A DNA stretch of 36,150 bases. It comes from an uncultured Anaerolineales bacterium. Lineage in GTDB: Bacteria; Chloroflexota; Anaerolineae; Anaerolineales; Villigracilaceae. The position numbers and the translations under genes are program-made. How positions within the stretch are numbered: the first letter of the stretch is position 1; each line of letters begins with the position of its first letter. The notes under the pieces were generated by a model that saw only the letters and a program-made list of their open reading frames with translations, ran no database searches and was not told the DNA's origin. The DNA lies in the NCBI GenBank assembly GCA_949319575.1, contig CASGHD010000050.1:1-36150 (forward strand). The letters run 5' to 3'. This document shows, in pieces, positions 1 to 5,154 of the stretch.

Positions 1-106
1 CCGTGTGCCTGCGGATGTCTTTCAATCGTCGCCTGCGAACGGGGAAGCTGGTTAGTTTACACACAACCGCCCCAGCGATTCCAACTGCTGAGGCAGAAGC
101 GGGCAG

Positions 107-135
107 ATTATACATGCGGGGCGGGGATGTGTCAA
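107..135 (-). promoter_or_regulatory. consensus sigma-70 promoter reading leftward out of the window
   Basis: On the minus strand there is TTGACA (130-135), a 17-bp spacer and TATAAT (107-112), a perfect match to the housekeeping consensus. Transcription would start near 100 and run off the left edge. No start codon with a ribosome binding site is convincing in the 100 bp downstream, so the target could be a stable RNA or a gene beyond the window. Confidence 0.7.
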
Positions 136-146
136 CAGAAAGTTTT

Positions 147-283
147 ATGTCGTTGCGAGGAGCGCTCTTGTTCGCCTGCCCCGATGCTATTTCGGGGTCG
201 CAACGAAGCAATCTCCACCACGTTGAGGAGATTGCTTCGTCAGCCGCTCGCCGTTTAAGGCTCGGGCTTCCTCGCAATGACGG
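147..283. repeat. dispersed inverted repeat (TGTCGTTGCGAGG ends)
   Basis: The ends are inverted copies: GTCGTTGCGAGGA at the left and CCTCGCAATGACGG at the right. Inside are smaller dyads, including CCCCGATG/TTTCGGGG and two inverted GAAGCAATCTCC arms. About 60 bp match, in inverted orientation, the interior of the mobile element at 8936-9090. A long open frame runs through it, but the peptide is only translated repeat. I see no clear target duplication for this copy. Confidence 0.75.
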
Positions 284-323
284 AGAAAACCGAACCAACC
301 GTCCCGACGCGCGAAGCGGGTTT

Positions 324-794
324 TTATCCCTTCGGCAGAATCGAAGTCAGAGTCCTCGTCACGTTTTGCAACGCGCCCGCGTGACCCTTGATCTTGTTCA
401 CGTCGCCCGTCTTCAATCCCGACTGCACTTCGGTGATCGTCTTCGATGTGGCTGCTTGATTGTCAATGATCTTTTGCGTGATGGCTTCGAGATTGATGAG
501 CAGTTGCAAAATATTTTTCGGGATGATCGGCAGACCTTTCGCGATGGGAAGCAAGCCGTCGAGGATGTTGTTGGCGATGCCCGCGTATTTCACCGTGAGC
601 GTGTGAAGCGAACCGATGGAGTTGGTCAGTTCAAGCGCGATCTCTTGAATCGCATCTATCATGTTCTTGTGGTCTTGGATCATCCTGCCGATATCGTTAA
701 ACGAGTCAGTCAGCTTGTCTGAAAATTTCACGTACGAAACGGGCTTGGCTGTGGCAACGCCTACTCTGGCTGTGGGACGGATGGTGGTGGGCAT
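324..794 (-). CDS. hypothetical helical protein
   Basis: A 156-residue protein that I do not recognise. The start at 794 is chosen because AAGGAG lies 8 bases upstream; a longer frame to 860 would run through two hairpins. It is predicted from composition to be largely alpha-helical, with many Ile/Leu/Asn/Gln heptad-like stretches from about residue 25 to 130. It has no signal peptide, transmembrane segment or cysteine. A short Pro-rich patch sits near residue 90 (GLPIIPKN). It is transcribed divergently from the helicase gene at 978. The pattern could suit a coiled-coil scaffold or phage/gas-vesicle-like helical protein, but nothing in the sequence decides this. Confidence 0.7.
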   Translation of the reverse strand: MPTTIRPTARVGVATAKPVSYVKFSDKLTDSFNDIGRMIQDHKNMIDAIQEIALELTNSIGSLHTLTVKYAGIANNILDGLLPIAKGLPIIPKNILQLLINLEAITQKIIDNQAATSKTITEVQSGLKTGDVNKIKGHAGALQNVTRTLTSILPKG

Positions 795-830
795 AAATAA
801 TCTCCTTGGGTTTGGATTGTCAGTACGTTC

Positions 831-880
831 GGGCGACAGTTGTACTGTCGCCCGCCACAAGGCAGTGCAACTGCCTTGTG
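831..880. repeat. two tandem perfect hairpins in the leader of the 324-794 gene
   Basis: Hairpin 1 (831-853) has a 10-bp perfect stem around a TGT loop; hairpin 2 (856-880) has an 11-bp perfect stem around a GCA loop. Both lie between the minus-strand promoter at 910-938 and the start codon at 794, so they would be in the 5' untranslated RNA. Neither is followed by a T-run on the minus strand. A similar GGCAGT-TGT-ACTGCC hairpin recurs at 24861-24875. Confidence 0.75.
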
Positions 881-909
881 AACAATTTTTTCAACTACTG
901 ATTTTCGCA

Positions 910-938
910 ACTATACTTTAGTTTGGATTTGAACACAA
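910..938 (-). promoter_or_regulatory. promoter for the 324-794 gene
   Basis: The minus strand has TTGTGT (933-938), 17 bp, TATAGT (910-915). Transcription would start near 903, giving a leader of about 110 nt that contains the two tandem hairpins. Confidence 0.5.
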
Positions 939-942
939 CACA

Positions 943-971
943 TTGACAAACCCTCATGACTACTGTACCCT
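943..971 (+). promoter_or_regulatory. possible promoter for the degenerate helicase gene
   Basis: TTGACA (943-948) with a 17-bp spacer to TACCCT (966-971). Start of transcription would fall at or just before the ATG at 978, so the message would be almost leaderless; no Shine-Dalgarno is visible upstream of 978, which agrees. The weak -10 keeps confidence low. Confidence 0.35.
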
Positions 972-977
972 CGCCTC

Positions 978-3056
978 ATGCTTGACTTGAATTTGAATCA
1001 ACGTCAAATTATCGAATCCCCCCTCGACTCGAAACTCTTCGTCAGCGGTCCCGCGGGGACGGGCAAAACCACCGCAGGCGTCGAGCGGATGCGTCACTTG
1101 CTCGCGCAGGGTGTGCCAGGCGAATCGATTCTCATGCTCACGCCTCAGCGGACTCTGCAAGAGCCATATCTCGATTTGCTGTACAGTCCCGAACGGCGCG
1201 CAGGTGGCGAAGTAACCCCCGCCACGGTCGGCGGTCTCGCGCGGCGCATGTGCGATCTGTTCTGGCCCCTCGCAGGTGAAGCGGCGGGATTTGCGAACCC
1301 GAGTGAGCCGCCTGTTTTTCTCACGCTCGAAACCGCGCAATATTACATGGCGCATCTCGTCCGCCCGTTGTTGGATGAAGGTTATTTTGAATCGGTCACG
1401 ATTGACCGCAATCGTTTGTATTCGCAGATTATTGATAACCTCAACAAAGCCGCGGTGATTGGATTCAACCATACTGAAATCGGTTCGAAACTCGACTTGT
1501 CGTATTTCGGCGACCCCGCCCAACGCCGCGTTTACGCAGACGCGCAGGATTGTGCAAATCGTTTTCGTCAATATTGCCTCGCCCATAATCTTTTGGACTT
1601 TTCACTGCAACTCGAAATTTTTGCAAATGTATTGTGGAAGCAAGATATTGTCCGCGAATATTTGACGAAGAATTATCGCCACCTGATCTACGACAACGTG
1701 GAAGAGGACGGTCCGCGCGCGCACGATCTTCTCCGCGCTTGGACTGCGGACTTCCAGTCCGCTTTACTGATCTACGATGAAGGCGCAGGCTTCCGCTACT
1801 TCCTCGGCGCGGATGTGCAAACAGGCTGGGCATTACGCGAACTATGCGATGAATATATTCAATTGCAAGAAAGTTTTGTGATGTCGGAGAGTGTGGCGCA
1901 ATTGAGTGAGAGATTGGTTGATGCGATTGTTCCGAATCTTGAGTCGAAGGTCGAAAGTCAAGGGTCAAATGACAACTCGCTGTCCATCATTCAATCCCAT
2001 TTTTATCCCGAATTGCTTGATGCTGTTGTAAACGAAATCAATTCTCTAATCTCTAATTCTCTAATCTCTCCCTCCAAAATCGTCATCCTCGCCCCCTACC
2101 TCTCCGATGCTTTGCGTTTCTCCATCACACACAGACTCGAAGCCAAAAACATTCCCTGGCGTTCACACAGACCCTCACGCTCGCTGAAAGACGAACCCGC
2201 CTCTCATGCGTTGATCACACTTGCCGCGCTGGCGCATCCGCATTGGAATATCCACCCGCCAAAATTTGACGTGGCATACGCGCTGATGCAGTCCATTGAC
2301 GGACTCGATCTCGTCCGCGCGCAGTTGCTGACAGACATTGTGTATCGTCACCGCGACCTTCAACTTTCAACCTTTGATCAAATTAAACCCGATGTGCAAG
2401 AACGAATTACTTTTTCAGTTGGTAATCGCTATTCGACTCTTCGAAATTGGATTGAAGAATATCGAACATCGAGTATCCTGCCTCTCGATCATTTTCTCCG
2501 AAAATTATTTGGCGAAGTCCTGTCGCAAGCGGGATTTGGTTATCATCGCAACTTTGACTCAGTCCGCGTGGCGGCGAGTTTGGTCGAGTCGGTGAAGAAG
2601 TTCCGCCTCGCGCTAGACCTAACAGGTCTCCAAGACCTGTTAGGTCTTGGACGCGAATATATCCAAATGCTTCACGATGGCGTGATCGCCGCGTCGTATC
2701 TCGAAGGCTGGCAGAATGAAGATAAAGATGCGGTGTTGGTCGCGCCCGCGCATACGTTCTTGATGATGAACCGTCCTGTCACGATTCAATTCTGGCTCGA
2801 CCCTGGTTCCAGCGGATGGTACGAACGCCTCTCGCAGCCGCTCACGCATCCGTATGTGTTGAGCCGTGAATGGGGGGAGGGTCGCCAATGGTCAGATGCG
2901 GACGATGTCCAATACAGTAAAGAGGCGATGGCGCGGTTGGTGTCGGGACTGCTTCACCGATGCCGCGAACGCGTCTATCTCGGTTTATCTGAATTAGGCG
3001 AAAGCGGATTTGAGGGACGCGGCGAATTGTTGCGCGCGTTTCAAAAGGTTTTATGA
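978..3056 (+). CDS. UvrD-fold SF1 helicase-like protein with degenerate motif II
   Basis: A 692-residue protein with the architecture of a superfamily 1A helicase. A Q-motif-like LNLNQRQII is at residues 4-12 and Walker A GPAGTGKTT at 24-32. The DExx box is replaced by DNVEED (239-244), so the usual catalytic Glu is Asn. Motif III is altered to YDEGAGFRYFLGAD (266-279), lacking the usual Gln. A motif VI-like RCRERVYLGL lies near the C-terminus. No PD-(D/E)XK nuclease domain or iron-sulfur cysteine set is seen. The pattern of kept P-loop and eroded other motifs recalls AddB-type partner subunits, and a canonical helicase lies at 5155, but a direct partnership is inference. Repeats are embedded in frame: a hairpin at residues 256-262, simple repeats near 320-367 and a 33-bp palindrome at about residues 546-557. 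Confidence 0.85.
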   Translation: MLDLNLNQRQIIESPLDSKLFVSGPAGTGKTTAGVERMRHLLAQGVPGESILMLTPQRTLQEPYLDLLYSPERRAGGEVTPATVGGLARRMCDLFWPLAGEAAGFANPSEPPVFLTLETAQYYMAHLVRPLLDEGYFESVTIDRNRLYSQIIDNLNKAAVIGFNHTEIGSKLDLSYFGDPAQRRVYADAQDCANRFRQYCLAHNLLDFSLQLEIFANVLWKQDIVREYLTKNYRHLIYDNVEEDGPRAHDLLRAWTADFQSALLIYDEGAGFRYFLGADVQTGWALRELCDEYIQLQESFVMSESVAQLSERLVDAIVPNLESKVESQGSNDNSLSIIQSHFYPELLDAVVNEINSLISNSLISPSKIVILAPYLSDALRFSITHRLEAKNIPWRSHRPSRSLKDEPASHALITLAALAHPHWNIHPPKFDVAYALMQSIDGLDLVRAQLLTDIVYRHRDLQLSTFDQIKPDVQERITFSVGNRYSTLRNWIEEYRTSSILPLDHFLRKLFGEVLSQAGFGYHRNFDSVRVAASLVESVKKFRLALDLTGLQDLLGLGREYIQMLHDGVIAASYLEGWQNEDKDAVLVAPAHTFLMMNRPVTIQFWLDPGSSGWYERLSQPLTHPYVLSREWGEGRQWSDADDVQYSKEAMARLVSGLLHRCRERVYLGLSELGESGFEGRGELLRAFQKVL
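1746..1762. repeat. in-frame hairpin inside the helicase-like gene
   Basis: GCGGACT, loop TCC, AGTCCGC; perfect 7-bp stem lying between the motif II and motif III codons. Confidence 0.5.
2615..2647. repeat. in-frame palindrome of the AGACCT family
   Basis: Two perfect 15-bp arms (2615-2629 and 2633-2647) around CCA. It is translated as LDLTGLQDLLGL in the helicase-like protein. Close relatives lie at 34517-34549 (intergenic) and 9281-9312 (terminator). Confidence 0.85.
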
Positions 3057-3061
3057 AATTC

Positions 3062-3094
3062 AGGTGACAGTCACGTTAAACGTGACTGTCACCT
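3062..3094. repeat. perfect hairpin between helicase-like and lipoprotein genes
   Basis: Two perfect 16-bp arms (3062-3077, 3079-3094) separated by one base, starting 6 bp after the helicase stop. There is no T-run on the plus strand, so it is not a typical intrinsic terminator, though it could slow polymerase or protect RNA ends. It lies just upstream of the ribosome binding site of the gene at 3108. Confidence 0.8.
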
Positions 3095-3107
3095 TTGAGG
3101 AAAATAA

Positions 3108-4121
3108 ATGAACAAAAAATACTTGCTCGCGATCATTTCGATTCTTTTGTTGGCTTGCGCCGCAGTTGGAACACCCACGATCATTCCTCCTGTTGAGCCA
3201 AGCGCGACACCAATCACACCGCCCGTAGATTCAACGTCCACGCCGCCTCCTTCAACAGGCGGACCGACAATCGCCAACTGTCCGATGTTCCCTGCGAATA
3301 ATTATTGGAACACGCCGATTGACTCGCTTCCAATTCACTCTCAATCTGATGCGTGGATCAACAGCATCGGGCGCGATGAACTCCTTCACATGGACTTCGG
3401 CTCGGGCGAGTGGGATGGCGGTCCGATTGGGATTCCGTTTAACGTCGTGGCTGGATCAACTGTCCCTGCGTATGACGCGGAGTTTTATTATCCCGAAGAA
3501 TCCGACGCGGGACCGTATCCGATTCCCGATAATCCAAACATCGAATGGGGGAGCGATCATCACATTTTGGTTGTGGATACGGAAACGTGTATGTTGTATG
3601 AAACATACGACATGAGTTTCGATAATGGCGTGTGGAGCGGCGGCTCGGGCGCCATCTGGGATTTGAACTCGAATGCCCTGCGTCCCGACACGTGGACATC
3701 CGCCGACGCGGCAGGTTTGCCGATTTTGCCAGGGCTGGTTCGTTATGATGAAATTGTTGCGGGCGAGATTCAACACGCACTGCGATTCACTGTTGAAGAT
3801 ACGGCGGGATACATCTGGCCCGCGCGTCATCAAACGTCTGATCCGCAAAACGGAGTCCCGCCGATGGGCGCGCGATTCCGCTTGAAAGCGGATTACGACA
3901 TCTCGGGTTTCCCGCCTGAGATGCAGGTGTTGTTGCGAGCGATGAAAGAGTATGGAATTGTTCTGGCGGACAACGGCTCGAATTGGTACGTGAGTGGAAG
4001 TCCCGACGAACGCTGGGACAACGATATGTTGCATCTGCTCGATGTGCTGACAGGAAATGATTTTGAAGCGGTGGATACGTCTGTGTTGATGGTGGATGTG
4101 AATTCGGGTGAAACGAAATAA
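3108..4121 (+). CDS. secreted lipoprotein of an uncharacterised conserved family
   Basis: A 337-residue protein with a lipoprotein signal: MNKK, a hydrophobic stretch, then LLACA with the acylated Cys at residue 17. A Pro/Thr/Ser-rich linker follows to about residue 52. The mature domain begins NCPMFPANNYWNTPID and carries the conserved segments DESD-like ESDAGPYPIP, HILVVDTETCMLYE, LRPDTWTSADAAGLPILPG, YIWPARH and DISGFPPE. I know these blocks from an uncharacterised secreted family common in actinobacteria and acidobacteria; no catalytic activity is established to my knowledge. GAGG lies 12 bases before the ATG. It stands between the two helicase genes but, as an exported protein, is unlikely to share their task. 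Confidence 0.85.
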   Translation: MNKKYLLAIISILLLACAAVGTPTIIPPVEPSATPITPPVDSTSTPPPSTGGPTIANCPMFPANNYWNTPIDSLPIHSQSDAWINSIGRDELLHMDFGSGEWDGGPIGIPFNVVAGSTVPAYDAEFYYPEESDAGPYPIPDNPNIEWGSDHHILVVDTETCMLYETYDMSFDNGVWSGGSGAIWDLNSNALRPDTWTSADAAGLPILPGLVRYDEIVAGEIQHALRFTVEDTAGYIWPARHQTSDPQNGVPPMGARFRLKADYDISGFPPEMQVLLRAMKEYGIVLADNGSNWYVSGSPDERWDNDMLHLLDVLTGNDFEAVDTSVLMVDVNSGETK

Positions 4122-4125
4122 AATT

Positions 4126-4246
4126 AACCGCTAAGAGCGCAAGGAACGCTAAGAAAACTAAGAAAACCTTTTTTGAACTTCGCGGTCTTGGCGCGCTTCG
4201 CGGTTTACAGAATTTCTCACCGCTAAGAGCGCGAAGCGCGCAAAGG
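4126..4246. repeat. degenerate palindromic repeat units upstream of the GxxExxY gene
   Basis: One unit runs from AACCGCTAAGAGCGC (4126) to its inverted end CGCGGTT (4205). A second, truncated unit starts at CACCGCTAAGAGCGCG (4218). The ends match the 62-bp array downstream of the gene, so the gene is flanked by the same repeat family. The AAAAGGAG at 4254-4261 next to the second unit supplies the ribosome binding site of the gene at 4268. Confidence 0.75.
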
Positions 4247-4267
4247 AAAAACCAAAAGGAGTTTAAG

Positions 4268-4690
4268 ATGAGCGCAGATATTGAGGCGATTGGGAAAGAC
4301 ATTGTTGATGCCGCTTATTCAATTCACAAGCAATTTGGTCCTGGTTTGCTGGAGTCTGCATATCAGGAATGTCACGTGTATGAACTTCGGAAACGTGGAA
4401 GAATTGTGCAGGCAGAATTAATTTTGCCTATTGAATATGATGGTCAACAATTTGACAAGGGGTATCGAATAGATGAATTGGTAGACGATAGGGTCATCGT
4501 GGAAAACAAAGCCGTAGACGAAGTCCATCCGATCCACATGGCGCAACTCCTCACATACATGAAGCTCAAGAATATCAAACTCGGCTTTCTGATAAACTGG
4601 AACGTGAAGTTGATCAAAAACGGAATCCAGAGAGTCGTTCTTGGTCTTGATGAGCCGCCCGCTCGCGCAGGATTTATCCAAAAACCATGA
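4268..4690 (+). CDS. GxxExxY protein (PD-(D/E)XK nuclease fold)
   Basis: A 140-residue protein of the GxxExxY family. The signature G26-x-x-E29-x-x-Y32 sits in FGPGLLESAY. A PD-(D/E)XK-like core follows: D69 in YRIDEL and E79-N-K81 in VIVENKAV, then the helix AQLLTYMKL and the strand KLGFLINWN typical of the family. Length is normal. An AAAAGGAG lies 6 bases before the ATG. The family is widespread and its function is not established; the fold predicts a DNA endonuclease. The gene is embedded in its own repeat family on both sides, which suggests that it could bind or cut these repeats or help them spread (inference). Confidence 0.9.
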   Translation: MSADIEAIGKDIVDAAYSIHKQFGPGLLESAYQECHVYELRKRGRIVQAELILPIEYDGQQFDKGYRIDELVDDRVIVENKAVDEVHPIHMAQLLTYMKLKNIKLGFLINWNVKLIKNGIQRVVLGLDEPPARAGFIQKP

Positions 4691-4699
4691 CGAGCAATT

Positions 4700-5151
4700 T
4701 TTACCGCCAAGGAAACCAATTAAAAACTTAGCGACCTTTGCAGTCTTAGCGGTTCAAAAACTTTACCGCCAAGGAAACCAATTAAAAACTTAGCGATCTT
4801 TGCGATCTTAGCGGTTCAAAAATTTTACCGCCAAGAAAACCAAATAAAAACTTAGCAATCTTTGCGATCTTAGCGGTTAAAGAACTTTACCGCCAAGGAA
4901 ACCAATTAAAAACTTAGCGGCCTTTGCGATCTTAGCGGTTAAAGAACTTTACCGCCAAGCGCGCGAAGTGCGCCAAGAAAACCAATTAAAAACTTAGCGA
5001 CCTTTGCGGTCTTAGCGGTTCAAAAATTTTACCGCCAAGGAAACCAATTAAAAACTTAGCGATCTTTGCGGTCTTAGCGGTTCAAGAACTTTACCGCCAA
5101 GGAAACCAATTAAAAACTTAGCGGCCTTTGCGATCTTAGCGGTTCAAAAAA
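4700..5151. repeat. seven-unit 62-bp tandem repeat array
   Basis: Seven head-to-tail units start at 4700, 4762, 4824, 4886, 4948, 5028 and 5090. Six are exactly 62 bp; unit five is 80 bp because of an 18-bp insertion resembling the GCGCGAAGCGCGC part of the upstream repeat. Each unit begins TTTACCGCCAAGG and ends CTTTGCGATCTTAGCGGTT, so it is itself an imperfect inverted repeat around an AT-rich centre (CCAATTAAAAACTTAG). Units differ by a few substitutions. The array ends 3 bp before the start codon of the helicase gene at 5155 and must form its 5' leader or promoter region. Confidence 0.95.
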
Positions 5152-5154
5152 AGA

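Noticed and set aside
3-722. 239-codon plus-strand open frame at the left edge
   Set aside because: It runs through a dispersed inverted repeat and then antisense to the well-supported gene at 324-794; the peptide is low-complexity and Arg-rich with no family features.
3062-3094. intrinsic terminator after the first helicase-like gene
   Set aside because: The stem is perfect, but no T-run follows on either strand, so it is listed as a repeat.
4700-5151. CRISPR array
   Set aside because: The units are contiguous 62-bp tandem repeats with substitutions and no unique spacers, and no cas genes are nearby.
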